From: Halostreptopolyspora alba
Lineage (GTDB): Bacteria; Actinomycetota; Actinomycetes; Streptosporangiales; Streptosporangiaceae
Length of the DNA: 64,000 nucleotides
Direction: 5' to 3'
Assembly: GCA_003725585.1 (NCBI GenBank)
Contig: RJMB01000007.1
Coordinates: 62,001-126,000 of the forward strand
In this document: positions 36,823-45,266 of the stretch, one piece after another
Position numbering within the stretch: position 1 is the first letter of the stretch
Layout: the number at the start of each line of letters is the position of its first letter
Made by a program: the position numbers and the translations under genes
The notes under the pieces: generated by a model
The model's input: only the letters and a program-made list of their open reading frames with translations
Databases searched by the model: none
What the model was told of the DNA's origin: nothing

Positions 36823-37388
36823 CGCAACTCCGATCCGTTCCGCATCGGGCGGCCCGCCAGCGGGCGCCATGAGGCAGGCGCGCCGATTCAGTGGGGGCCC
36901 GATCACGCGCCTGTGGCGCATTTGTCGCTTTTGCCGAGCGGAACAGTACCGGTTTTGTGGGGCTTGGTAAACGCTTGCCCTATTTGCTCTGGTCAGCGGT
37001 CCACGCCCGCGGAAACCCCGTCGACAGCGGGCTTCCCGTGAACGTGGCGACCGGTCTGGTAATCGTTTTCCTGGTCGGGTGGAGCTGGTTCGTACCGACA
37101 TCGACCGCGGGGGCCGCCGTCGGTAAGGGGGGCGTTGGGAACCGTTCGCCGTGGGGCCACCCGGTGCCTGTCTCACGGCACGAGGTCACGCTGCCCCGTG
37201 TGGTTCGTCTGACAGCTCCGGCGACAACTTCGTGGCCAGCGTCGCGGCGCTGGCCCACGGCGAGGGGTTCGACCGCATTACGCCCAGGTCCTGTTCTATC
37301 CCTGCGTGGATGTGGACTTCGGCGTCGACCGCTCTACGAGTCTTTCCGAATGGCCGCGCGCACGAAGAGAGGTGGGAGCCGTACCGGG
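36823..37388. other. Gene-poor region with a possible remnant of a secreted-protein gene
   Basis: 566 bases between the protease start and the TetR gene end. On the plus strand, from GTG 37038, a signal-peptide-like segment (VNVATGLVIVFLVGWSWFV, then PTSTAGAA) is readable. In another frame about 37200-37290 reads SSDSSGDNFVASVAALAHG. A frameshifted remnant is possible but weakly supported. The first 100 bases should hold the protease promoter. Confidence 0.3.
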
Positions 37389-38141
37389 TCAGCTCGGTAC
37401 GGCGGGGGAGAGGCCGTCGATGACTCGCTCCAGTTGCCACTCGAAGGACGCGTCAGTGTCGGGGGAGGACTCCGCCTCGTACACCATGCGGGTGAAATGC
37501 GGGTACCTGCCGCTTTCGATGACGTGCTGGAGGTAGGGCAACGTCGCCTCCCGCCAGTCGTCCTCCCGTGCCTCGGATGCCTCGGACTCCGGGTGCCGGC
37601 GCCATTTCGACTCCTCGATCTCGGTCTGCACGAAGCCGTTGACGAAGGCGTGCAGGGTGTTGATGATCCGCACCGTCTCGTCCATCGACAACCCGAGCCC
37701 CGCCAGGGCGGAGAGGGCGTACTCGGTGGAGGCGATCGCGTTCGGCCCGAGAACGGGGCGCCCCGCGACAACGTGGGAGAGCCAGGGGTGGCGCAACAGG
37801 ACCGTTCGTTTCGCCCTCGCCAACCGGTACAGGTCGGCTCGCCAGTCGCCCGAGGGGGTGTCCGGGCGCTCCTCCTCTCCCAGCGCCGCGTCGACGATGA
37901 GGTCGAGCACCTCGTCCTTGGTGCGCACGTGACGGTAGAGCGACATCGTGCCACAGCCGAGCTCCTGGGCGATGCGTCGCATGGTAACGGTGGCCACGCC
38001 CTCGGTGTCGGCGATCGTAAGCGCGGCGGAGGTGATCTGCTCTCGGGAGAGGGCTACCTGGAGGGGGCGCCGGGAGCGGTCCGGGCGCATCCATATGACA
38101 TCGGGGGGCGGTGGGGTGCGGTTGTCTACGACGTTCTCCAC
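37389..38141 (-). CDS. TetR-family regulator
   Basis: 250-residue regulator. The helix-turn-helix is TVTMRRIAQELGCGTMSLYRHV (about 51-72), a TetR_N pattern close to tetracycline-type repressors. The rest is a TetR_C-like ligand domain (RHPWLSHVVAGRPVLGPNAI; GLGLSMDETVRIINTLHAFV). GTG 38141 with AAGGGA seven bases upstream. Three TGTACGC-type repeats lie directly upstream, so it is probably autoregulated. No clear partner gene. Confidence 0.88.
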   Translation of the reverse strand: MENVVDNRTPPPPDVIWMRPDRSRRPLQVALSREQITSAALTIADTEGVATVTMRRIAQELGCGTMSLYRHVRTKDEVLDLIVDAALGEEERPDTPSGDWRADLYRLARAKRTVLLRHPWLSHVVAGRPVLGPNAIASTEYALSALAGLGLSMDETVRIINTLHAFVNGFVQTEIEESKWRRHPESEASEAREDDWREATLPYLQHVIESGRYPHFTRMVYEAESSPDTDASFEWQLERVIDGLSPAVPS

Positions 38142-38156
38142 GTTGAAATCCCTTGG

Positions 38157-38774
38157 TCACAGCGACTGCGTACATTGTAGGGGCGTATCTTGTACGCCTA
38201 GATACGGTGTACGCGGAAGCGGAGTGGGGTCGAGCCGGCGCGCACCGCCCCGGAACCGGCCTCGTGACCAGCGTTTGACGGCGACCCCGGAGGTCTCCCA
38301 GGGGAGGATGTCGGGGTCGGTCGGGCGGTGTTGGGGAGTCGTGCCGCCGTTGCGCCAGGGGGAGCACTCCACCGGGACGGCGGGAAACGCGTCGTCGGCG
38401 CTGGGCGAGGCCGGCTCCACCGACTCGACCGCCGCGGCCTCCTCGTGGTTTCGCCGCCATCCCAGGTGGTCTGCCTGGAGCGCGGTCTCGGTGAACTCGC
38501 GCGCCGTGGTCGCGCCGTCGGAGACGAAGGCCGAGTGGACCGTCCAGGAGCCGCGGGGAGAGAGGTCGAGATGAGTTCGCGCCACCCCGAAGGCGCCCCG
38601 CGCCTCGGGGACGCAGCGCGGCGGATCGACCGGCATCAGGCACACCGGAGAGGAGAGGTCGATCGGACTCCGGGTGGCCTCGGCCGTCGACACCCGCTCG
38701 ACGTTGGTCACCTTCGCTGCCCTCACCGAGAGCGCGGTCCACGGGTCGTCCCCGCCCACAGTGGGCAGGGACAA
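38157..38774 (-). CDS. Hypothetical protein, uncertain
   Basis: An open frame of up to 205 codons on the minus strand with strong GC at third positions, so it reads as coding, but I recognise no family. Visible text: DPWTALSVRAAKVTNVERVS, then IDLSSPVCLMPVDPPRCV and ARTHLDLSPRGSWTVHSAFV. The start is unclear (TTG 38774 or GTG 38759). The last 20-40 residues run into the TetR promoter repeats, so the real gene may end earlier or be truncated. Confidence 0.4.
   Translation of the reverse strand: MSLPTVGGDDPWTALSVRAAKVTNVERVSTAEATRSPIDLSSPVCLMPVDPPRCVPEARGAFGVARTHLDLSPRGSWTVHSAFVSDGATTAREFTETALQADHLGWRRNHEEAAAVESVEPASPSADDAFPAVPVECSPWRNGGTTPQHRPTDPDILPWETSGVAVKRWSRGRFRGGARRLDPTPLPRTPYLGVQDTPLQCTQSL
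38168..38214. repeat. Three TGTACGC repeats upstream of the TetR gene
   Basis: GCGTACA (38168-38174) and two TGTACGC copies (38191-38197, 38208-38214). The first is the exact reverse complement of the other two. The group lies 27-73 bases before the TetR start, in a locally AT-rich stretch, as expected of a repressor operator. Confidence 0.5.
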
Positions 38775-38803
38775 CCGTTGTTACCCGCGCTGTGGGACGT
38801 TGC

Positions 38804-39655
38804 TCACGGCTTACGTGCCACGCAGCTGAGGAAGACGTGGTCCATCGGGATCAGCGGCTCCATCCGGGGACCGTCCGGCCACCACTCGTGCAGCTTCACC
38901 AGTCCCGGCTCGACCAGCTCCAGGCCCTCGACGTAGGAGGAGATCTCGGCGCGGGTACGGAACCGTCCCGAGGCCATGGAACTGGTGCTGAACCTGTGCT
39001 CGATCTCCTTGGCGAACTCGCTGAGCTCGGCGTCCTCCTCGGCCGGGTCCCAGAAGTGACACAGCGCCACGTAGGAGCCCGAGGGGAGGGCGTCGACGTA
39101 GGTCCGCATGAGGTCGTAGGGGCGCTGCTCGTCCATGAGGTGGTGCAGTGTGTTGGACTGCATCAGGACGAAGGGGCGGTCCAGGTCCAGGTTCTCGGTG
39201 ACGGTGGGGTGGCTCAGTAGCTCCTGGGGCCTGGTCAGGTCGCCCTGGAGGAAGTTCGCGTTCGGGTTGTCCCCGAGGAGGGTGTCGCTGTACGCCTGAA
39301 CGAGGGGGTCGTTGTCGACATAGACCACCCGGGCCTCCGGGTTGTTCCGCTGCGCCACCTCGTGGGTGTTGTCCGAGGTGGGCAGCCCGGACCCCACATC
39401 GAGGAACTGGTCCATACCGGCCGGACCGGAGAGCCAACGCACCACCCGCACGAGCCACTGCCGGATTGACTGGGCGGTACGCCTGGCGTCCGGCGACACC
39501 TCGAAGATCAGTTTCGAGACTTCCCGGTCCACATCGAAGTTGTGCTCACCGCCGAGGATCGCGTCATAGACGCGCGCGACGCTGGCCGTACTGGTGTCTA
39601 CCCCAGAGGGGACAGCGTCGTTACTGGCGGTGTCCTGTGACTGGTCCCTGGACAT
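38804..39655 (-). CDS. SAM-dependent methyltransferase, DUF574 family
   Basis: 283-residue methyltransferase of the DUF574 (Methyltransf_19) family, which is expanded in actinomycetes. Visible: VARVYDAILGGEHNFDVDRE near the N-terminus, the SAM-binding motif DQFLDVGSGLPTSDN, the acidic loop ARVVYVDNDPLV, and SNTLHHLMDE. ATG 39655 gives the family N-terminus; longer upstream text is not protein-like. Substrate unknown. Its start faces the TetR/monooxygenase operon. Confidence 0.9.
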   Translation of the reverse strand: MSRDQSQDTASNDAVPSGVDTSTASVARVYDAILGGEHNFDVDREVSKLIFEVSPDARRTAQSIRQWLVRVVRWLSGPAGMDQFLDVGSGLPTSDNTHEVAQRNNPEARVVYVDNDPLVQAYSDTLLGDNPNANFLQGDLTRPQELLSHPTVTENLDLDRPFVLMQSNTLHHLMDEQRPYDLMRTYVDALPSGSYVALCHFWDPAEEDAELSEFAKEIEHRFSTSSMASGRFRTRAEISSYVEGLELVEPGLVKLHEWWPDGPRMEPLIPMDHVFLSCVARKP

Positions 39656-39869
39656 CCAATAACCCGTCTCTACTTGGTGAACGGAACATCCGACACAGTA
39701 GGACCTTCCCGTTTCTCGACGGAAAGGCCCCCCGGAATCGCGATAGTAACCCTTCGTGTTCACGGTGGAGGGGTGCGGGTGGGTGGCGCCCCTCCTGCCG
39801 GGCGCGCCGCCGGGGTACGGCGATCGTGGCCAGCCGATTTGGCGTCCCACCGGACCCGTGAGCTAGTGT

Positions 39870-39911
39870 TTGGGCAACTGCCCAAGTTAATCGACCAAGT
39901 CAGTTGCCCAA
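39870..39911. promoter_or_regulatory. Operator of the TetR-monooxygenase operon
   Basis: TTGGGCAACTGCCCAA (39870-39885) is a 7-2-7 palindrome. CAGTTGCCCAA (39901-39911) is the exact reverse complement of its first 11 bases. The pair lies 25-66 bases before the TetR start, so autoregulation is likely. Confidence 0.6.
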
Positions 39912-39935
39912 TCGAGTGGGACAGGAGAGGGACGC

Positions 39936-40547
39936 GTGGCGATCACATCCGCGGAACGGGGGCGCGAGGTGCGACAGCGCCTGGTGCGCGCGGCGACGGA
40001 ACTCATCGTCGAGCGGGGCTGGACCGGGGTGAGCACGCGGTTGGTGGCCGAGCGGGCGGGCGTTACCGCCGGCCTGGTGCACTACCACTTCGCTTCGCTG
40101 CGTTCCCTGTTGACCGACGCGGCGCTCACGGCGATCCGGGAGGCCATCGCCAGTGTGGAGCCGCTGCTGGAGCGGGCGCGGACGCCGGAGGAGGTCCTGG
40201 ACCGGCTGCTGGCGTCGCTGGCCGGCTACACCGGAGGGGACGCGACCTCGGTGCTGTTCACCGAGACGTACCTGGCCGCGACCCGCGACATCGAGGTTCG
40301 CCGGGCGGTCGCCGACGTGCTCGCGGATTTCCGGCGGCCGCTGGCCCGGCGGTTGGACGAGCACGGTGTGGCCACACCGGACGCCACCGCGGCGGTGGTG
40401 GCCGCGGCCGTCGACGGAGTCATGCTGCACCGGGCACTGGACCCCAGCGTGACCGCCGAGAGCGTCGCGCCAGTGCTGCGCCGGATCCTCGCGCGGGACC
40501 ACCGGAACCACACAGAGACAACCGAGGCAAGGGAGGATCGGGAATGA
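39936..40547 (+). CDS. TetR-family regulator of the adjacent monooxygenase
   Basis: 203-residue regulator: helix-turn-helix GVSTRLVAERAGVTAGLVHYHF (residues about 29-50) and an alpha-helical ligand domain. GTG 39936 has GGAGAGGG upstream. The stop overlaps the monooxygenase ATG (ATGA), so the two are one transcript under the palindrome at 39870-39885. Confidence 0.92.
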   Translation: MAITSAERGREVRQRLVRAATELIVERGWTGVSTRLVAERAGVTAGLVHYHFASLRSLLTDAALTAIREAIASVEPLLERARTPEEVLDRLLASLAGYTGGDATSVLFTETYLAATRDIEVRRAVADVLADFRRPLARRLDEHGVATPDATAAVVAAAVDGVMLHRALDPSVTAESVAPVLRRILARDHRNHTETTEAREDRE

Positions 40548-41746
40548 AGGTCGTGATCTGCGGGGCCGGAATCGCCGGACTCGCTCTCGCGCGGCGACTC
40601 GCCGACCTCGGCTGGGACGTGGTCGTCCTGGAGAGGGCCCCATGTCCGCGAACGCAGGGCTACATGATCGACTTCTTCGGTCCCGGCTACGACGCCGCCG
40701 AGGCGATGGGCGTGTTGCCGCGGCTGCGCGAGCTCGCCTACCACGTCACCGAGGCGAGTCTCGTGGACGAGACCGGACGACGCCGGGCGGGACTGAGCTT
40801 CGAGCGCTTCGCCAGGGCCGGAAACGAGCGGCTGATGAGCCTCATGCGCCCCGATCTCGAACGAGGGCTGCGCGAACAGCTCCCCGACCACGTCGATCTC
40901 CGGTTCGCCACCGGTGTCACGGGCGTCGACAACGGAGCCGACAGTGTGCGGGTCGCGCTCAGTAACGGCGACTCGGTCGAGGCCGACCTGCTCGTCGGCG
41001 CCGACGGGGTCCACTCGACGGTCCGCCGGCTGGTCTTCTCCGAAGAGCGGAACCACCTGCGCTATCTCGGGTTCCACACGGCCGCGTTCGTCTTCGACGA
41101 CCCCGATGTCCACGCGCGGGTACGGGACCGTTTCTGCCTCACCGACACCGCCGGAAAGCAGATGGGCTTCTACGGGCTGCGCGACGGGCGGGTCGCCACG
41201 TTCGCGGTGCACCGTACCCCCGATCCCACGCTTCCCGACGACGCGCGGGCGGCACTCCGGCGAACCTACGGTTCGCTCGGCTGGGTCGTCCCCCGCGCGC
41301 TGGAACGGTGCCCACCGGCCGAGGAGATCTACTACGACCAGGTCCTCCAGGTCGAGATGCCGCGTTGGAGCCACGGCCGTGTCGCGCTCGTCGGCGACGC
41401 GTGCCAGGCCGTTTCGTTACTGGCCGGTCAGGGCGCCTCGCTGGGAGTGGCCGGTGCCTACGTGCTCGCGGAGCGGCTGACCCGGGAGCCGTCGATCCAC
41501 GACGGGCTGCGGGAGTACGAACGGCTGTGGCATCCCGTGGTCACGGAGCGGCAACGGGTCGCGCGCAGTGGCGCTCGCTGGTTCCTGCCCGAGTCCGCGC
41601 TACAGCTGCGGGCACGCCGTGTCGCCATGAGGCTCACGCGGCTGCCCGGTGTGGACAGGTACGTCGCCGGCACGCTCGCCGGAAAGCCAACCACGCTCAT
41701 CCAGCGGCTCGCCGCGAATCCCGCCCGCCCCCTCCGGGCCGGGTAG
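40544..41746 (+). CDS. FAD-dependent monooxygenase (PHBH-like, group A)
   Basis: 400-residue flavoprotein hydroxylase. The FAD dinucleotide fold is VVICGAGIAGLALARRLADLG, the DG motif is LLVGADGVHSTVRR, and the second FAD contact is RVALVGDACQAVSLLAGQGA. Related proteins hydroxylate aromatics or inactivate antibiotics such as tetracyclines and rifamycins; which one applies cannot be read. It is coupled to its TetR regulator by a 4-base overlap, suggesting a ligand-induced detoxification unit. Confidence 0.93.
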   Translation: MKVVICGAGIAGLALARRLADLGWDVVVLERAPCPRTQGYMIDFFGPGYDAAEAMGVLPRLRELAYHVTEASLVDETGRRRAGLSFERFARAGNERLMSLMRPDLERGLREQLPDHVDLRFATGVTGVDNGADSVRVALSNGDSVEADLLVGADGVHSTVRRLVFSEERNHLRYLGFHTAAFVFDDPDVHARVRDRFCLTDTAGKQMGFYGLRDGRVATFAVHRTPDPTLPDDARAALRRTYGSLGWVVPRALERCPPAEEIYYDQVLQVEMPRWSHGRVALVGDACQAVSLLAGQGASLGVAGAYVLAERLTREPSIHDGLREYERLWHPVVTERQRVARSGARWFLPESALQLRARRVAMRLTRLPGVDRYVAGTLAGKPTTLIQRLAANPARPLRAG

Positions 41747-41823
41747 GGCCCATCACCTCGGTCTCACGGAAGGCCGGTCCCCGGTTCCCGTGACGGTGCC
41801 GCACACCGCGCGACTGTGACTTG

Positions 41824-41854
41824 ATGCACCTAGTGCATCGTTGCACTCAGTGCA
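41824..41854. promoter_or_regulatory. Tandem palindromic operator upstream of a TetR-MMPL operon
   Basis: ATGCACCTAGTGCAT (41824-41838; 6-3-6) and TGCACTCAGTGCA (41842-41854; 5-3-5) share the half-site GTGCA at 17-18-base periodicity. They lie 23-53 bases before the TetR start. Confidence 0.65.
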
Positions 41855-41876
41855 CCTATGTCCGTAACTTGGCGGT

Positions 41877-42551
41877 ATGGGCGATCAAGTCACCCCTCCG
41901 CCGTCCGACCGGCGTGAGGCGTTGAAGGCGCGCCACCGACGCGCCATCGTCGACGCCGCGAAGGCGCTGATGACCGAGATCTCCGGAACGAGCTTCACCG
42001 TCGACCAGCTCGCCGAGCGGGCGGACGTGTCCCGCAGGACGGTCTTCAACCACTTCTCGACCACGGACGAGATCGTTCTCGAGGCGTTCGGCGCGATGAT
42101 CGGGCGGATCGTCGACAGCATCGACGCCAACCTCGCCTCCCAGATCGCGGGGTGGTCCGGCGCCACGCCGGTGTTCGACCAACTCGCCGAGGCCCTCCGC
42201 GCCACCGACCTGGTGACCCCGATCGTCGAGATCACCCGGATATTCGACGGTGAGAACGCCTCGTTCGCCGCCCGGAAAGCCGTTCTGTTCGAACGTGCGA
42301 TGCAGGATATGGGCACCCGGATCTCGGAGACCGCGCTGCGGCACCACCCCTCCGCCGACCCCTTCCAGGTGGAGGTGATGTGTGGCGCGCTCGTGAGCGG
42401 CGCGCTGGTGGTCCACCGGCACTGGGCCGAGGCCACCGGCGGGGTCGACACGCCCGAGTCCCGGCGCGTGTGGAGTGAGCTCCTGGACCGGCTGATCGCG
42501 GTGACCCGCAGCGGGTTCGGCTCCATGCCCGGAGACCAACGCACGTCCTGA
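41877..42551 (+). CDS. TetR-family regulator of the MMPL exporter
   Basis: 224-residue regulator. Helix-turn-helix SFTVDQLAERADVSRRTVFN (about 35-55) and a ligand domain typical of efflux regulators. ATG 41877. It lies 38 bases upstream of the MMPL gene on the same strand, under two GTGCA-type palindromes; it probably represses itself and the exporter. Confidence 0.92.
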   Translation: MGDQVTPPPSDRREALKARHRRAIVDAAKALMTEISGTSFTVDQLAERADVSRRTVFNHFSTTDEIVLEAFGAMIGRIVDSIDANLASQIAGWSGATPVFDQLAEALRATDLVTPIVEITRIFDGENASFAARKAVLFERAMQDMGTRISETALRHHPSADPFQVEVMCGALVSGALVVHRHWAEATGGVDTPESRRVWSELLDRLIAVTRSGFGSMPGDQRTS

Positions 42552-42589
42552 GCGCCCACGCTCCCTCCCTCATCACCGACAGGAAACCC

Positions 42590-45067
42590 ATGGCTGCGCT
42601 TCTCTACAGACTCGGGCGCGCGTGCGCGCGCCACGCCAGAACCACCATCGCGGTGTGGCTGGCTCTCCTGCTCTCCGCCGGTACCGCCTACGTCCTCTTC
42701 TCGGGCGAGCTCCAGGACAGCTTCTCGATCCCGGACACTCCCACCGACGAGGTGAACCAACGGGTCTCCGAGAAGTTCTCGGGGATGGGAGGAGGAAGCG
42801 GCACCGTCGTCTACCAGACCGAGGACGGCTCGGCCCTCTCCGAGGAGCAGCGGGAGGCGATCGGCGACCGCGTCGATGAGGCCGCCGAGGTCTCCGGTGT
42901 CCAGGACGCCGTCGACCCGTTCGCCACCCAGCAGGACCGCGCCGAGCGGCGCGAGGAGATCGAGGACGGTCGCGAGGAGATCGAGGACGCCCGCGAGGAC
43001 CTCGAGGACGGCCAGGAGGAGATCGACGAGGCACGCGGGCAGGCCGAGTTCGCCGGGATGCTCGACCAGGCCGAGGACGAGCTCGACGCGCGGCAGGCCG
43101 AGATCGACGAGAGCCGGGAGGAGCTGGAGGAGAGGAGCCAACGGCTCGAGGACGGCGAGAGGCTGCTGGAGATGGCCTCCGAGATCCGCATGGTCTCCGA
43201 GGACGGCAGCACCGCGCTCGTGAGGGTCTCCTTCACCGAGGCCCAGGAGGAGATCCCGCAGGAGACCAAGGACGCCGTGATGGCGGTCTTCGAGGACGAC
43301 CCCGTGGCCGGCACCACCGTCGACTTCGGCAACAACATCGCCATGAGCATGCCCAGCCTCGTCAGCACCGCCGAGGTGATCGGCGTGATCGTCGCCGCCG
43401 TCGTGCTGGTGGTCGTGCTGGGCACCCTGGTCGGCGCCGGGCTGCCGATCCTGACGGCACTGGTCGGCGTCGGCATCGCCACCCTGACCGCGATGTCGCT
43501 GTCCGGCGTGCTCGATATGGCCTCGGTGACGCCGATTCTCGGGCTGATGCTCGGCCTGGCCGTCGGGATCGACTACGCGCTGTTCATCGTCAACCGGCAC
43601 CGCCACCAGCTCAAGCGGGGAGTCGACGTCGGCGACTCCCTCGGCATGGCCAACGGGACCGCGGGCAACGCGGTGGTGTTCGCGGGCATGACCGTGCTGA
43701 TCGCGCTGCTGGGCCTGAACCTGACGGGGATCGGCTTCCTCGGCCTCATGGGGACCATCGGCTCCCTGGCCATCACGATCGCCGTGCTGGTCGCGGTGAC
43801 GCTCATTCCGGCCCTGCTCTCGCTGGTCGGTACGCGCGTCCTGTCCCGCCGGGAGCGTGAGGAGCTCACCGGCGCTGCGGCGACGGAGGGCGGACACGCC
43901 GAGGCCGATTCCGAGACGCGCCCGATGTCGACGGGGCGAGCGCTCGGCCGCGCCGCCGTGGCCGTCCTCGTTCTCGGGATCATCGCCCTGCCCGCCCTCG
44001 ACCTGCGCCTGGGTATGCCGGACGGCTCCTCCGAACCCCCCGAATCCACCCAGTACCGCGCCTACACCACCATGACCGAGAAATTCGGGGAGGGGAGCAA
44101 CGGCACGCTCCTGGTCGCCGCGGAACTGCCCGACACCCCGGGCGACGAGCGGGCCGAGGACCACCAGCTGGAGGTCGCCGAGGAGCTCTACCGGCGCCAC
44201 GACGTGGCGGCGGTGGCTCCGGCGGGGATCTCCCCCGACGAGACCCTGGCCGTCTTCGAGGTCATGCCCGTGGAGGGACCCGCGAGCGAGTCGACCGAGG
44301 GTCTCGTGCACAGCTTCCGTAACCTGGCCCCCCTCGACGGGGCCGGCGAGCTCGGTGTCGCGGGCATGGCCAGTGGCAACATCGACATCTCCGAGAAGCT
44401 CAGCGACGCGTTGCCGACCTACCTCGCGGTGGTCGTGGGACTGTCCCTGGTCATCCTGCTACTGGTCTTCCGCTCGGTCCTGGTGCCGGTCGTCGCGACC
44501 CTCGGATTCATCCTCTCCTTCTTCGCGGCGCTCGGCGGCGTGGTGGCCATCTACCAGTGGGGGTGGCTCGGCTGGCTCTTCGGGGTGGAGAACCCGGCGC
44601 CGGTACTGAACTTCCTGCCGACCCTCGTGGTGGGGATCCTGTTCGGGCTGGCCATGGACTACATGCTCTTCATCGGCTCGGGCATGCGCGAGGCCCACGC
44701 CAAGGGACAGCCCGCGCGACTCGCCGTCGTCACGGGCTTCCGGGCCGGCCGCGCCGTGGTCACGGCCGCGGCGATCATCATGGGCTCGGTGTTCGGCGGG
44801 TTCGTCTTCTCCGACACGATCATGATCAGCTCGATCGGTTTCGCCCTCGCGCTCGGCGTGCTGCTCGACGCGTTCGTGGTACGCATGACGCTCATCCCCG
44901 CGCTCATGCACCTGGCCGGGGAGAGGGCATGGTGGCTGCCCCGCTGGCTCGACCGGATCCTGCCCGACATCGACGTGGAGGGTACCCACCTGGAACACCG
45001 GCCCGCCTCGGAACATCGGGAGGAACGGGCCGAGCAACGGACGGATCTCGACCCCGTGAGCGGGTGA
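42590..45067 (+). CDS. MMPL/RND-family transporter
   Basis: 825-residue transporter with about 12 membrane spans in two repeats. After span 1 (TIAVWLALLLSAGTAYVLF) the first external loop holds a long charged coiled coil (about residues 120-200, REEIEDGREEIEDAREDLED and more). Proton-relay motif GLAVGIDYALFIVNRHR in the first half is matched by GLAMDYMLFIGSGMREA in the second. MMPL proteins export lipids or hydrophobic drugs; with a TetR regulator upstream, drug or lipid efflux is likely. Confidence 0.93.
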   Translation: MAALLYRLGRACARHARTTIAVWLALLLSAGTAYVLFSGELQDSFSIPDTPTDEVNQRVSEKFSGMGGGSGTVVYQTEDGSALSEEQREAIGDRVDEAAEVSGVQDAVDPFATQQDRAERREEIEDGREEIEDAREDLEDGQEEIDEARGQAEFAGMLDQAEDELDARQAEIDESREELEERSQRLEDGERLLEMASEIRMVSEDGSTALVRVSFTEAQEEIPQETKDAVMAVFEDDPVAGTTVDFGNNIAMSMPSLVSTAEVIGVIVAAVVLVVVLGTLVGAGLPILTALVGVGIATLTAMSLSGVLDMASVTPILGLMLGLAVGIDYALFIVNRHRHQLKRGVDVGDSLGMANGTAGNAVVFAGMTVLIALLGLNLTGIGFLGLMGTIGSLAITIAVLVAVTLIPALLSLVGTRVLSRREREELTGAAATEGGHAEADSETRPMSTGRALGRAAVAVLVLGIIALPALDLRLGMPDGSSEPPESTQYRAYTTMTEKFGEGSNGTLLVAAELPDTPGDERAEDHQLEVAEELYRRHDVAAVAPAGISPDETLAVFEVMPVEGPASESTEGLVHSFRNLAPLDGAGELGVAGMASGNIDISEKLSDALPTYLAVVVGLSLVILLLVFRSVLVPVVATLGFILSFFAALGGVVAIYQWGWLGWLFGVENPAPVLNFLPTLVVGILFGLAMDYMLFIGSGMREAHAKGQPARLAVVTGFRAGRAVVTAAAIIMGSVFGGFVFSDTIMISSIGFALALGVLLDAFVVRMTLIPALMHLAGERAWWLPRWLDRILPDIDVEGTHLEHRPASEHREERAEQRTDLDPVSG

Positions 45068-45101
45068 GGGCACGGCGGTCTCCCTACCGGCACCCGCGGG
45101 C

Positions 45102-45161
45102 GGCGATCGTGCTGTTATGCCCACTTTCACGCCGTGGAAGAGTCAGAACAGCACGATCGCC
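45102..45161. repeat. Perfect 15-bp inverted repeat with 30-base loop
   Basis: GGCGATCGTGCTGTT (45102-45116) and AACAGCACGATCGCC (45147-45161) pair perfectly around a 30-base loop. It lies between the convergent MMPL and btuD genes and may act as a terminator, but the loop is long for one; a small mobile-element or structured-RNA origin is possible. Confidence 0.6.
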
Positions 45162-45180
45162 TACGGAAGTGGCGACCCAC

Positions 45181-45208
45181 GTGCTCCCCGCGCACGCGGG
45201 GACGGCCC
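45181..45208 (+). repeat. Single CRISPR-repeat-like element
   Basis: Begins GTG, then CTCCCCGCGCACGCGGGGA, then CGGCCC. It resembles the hairpin repeat of actinobacterial type I-E CRISPR, but no second copy occurs at 61-base spacing on either side. It could also be a terminator hairpin (CCCCGCG-CA-CGCGGGG). Confidence 0.45.
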
Positions 45209-45266
45209 TACCGGTGCGGCCGGGGCGCCGCCACCACGGTGACCCGCCGGGCGACGGAGGTCGCTG

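Noticed and set aside
36823-37176. 118-residue N-terminal extension of the serine protease
   Set aside because: It would place the signal peptide in the middle of the protein; the GTG at 36822 has a good ribosome site and an immediate signal peptide.
39674-40543. N-terminal extension of the flavin monooxygenase to 290 extra residues
   Set aside because: It runs through the TetR gene in another frame. The FAD fold begins exactly at the ATG that overlaps the TetR stop.
41885-44311. 808-codon open frame on the minus strand opposite the TetR and MMPL genes
   Set aside because: It is the mirror of high-GC coding DNA: composition is His/Gly/Asp/Gln-rich without motifs, while the plus strand carries clear TetR and MMPL families.
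45181-45208. A CRISPR array at about 45.2 kb or 15.2 kb
   Set aside because: Only single or irregularly spaced repeat-like elements are present, with no regular spacers and no cas genes in the window.
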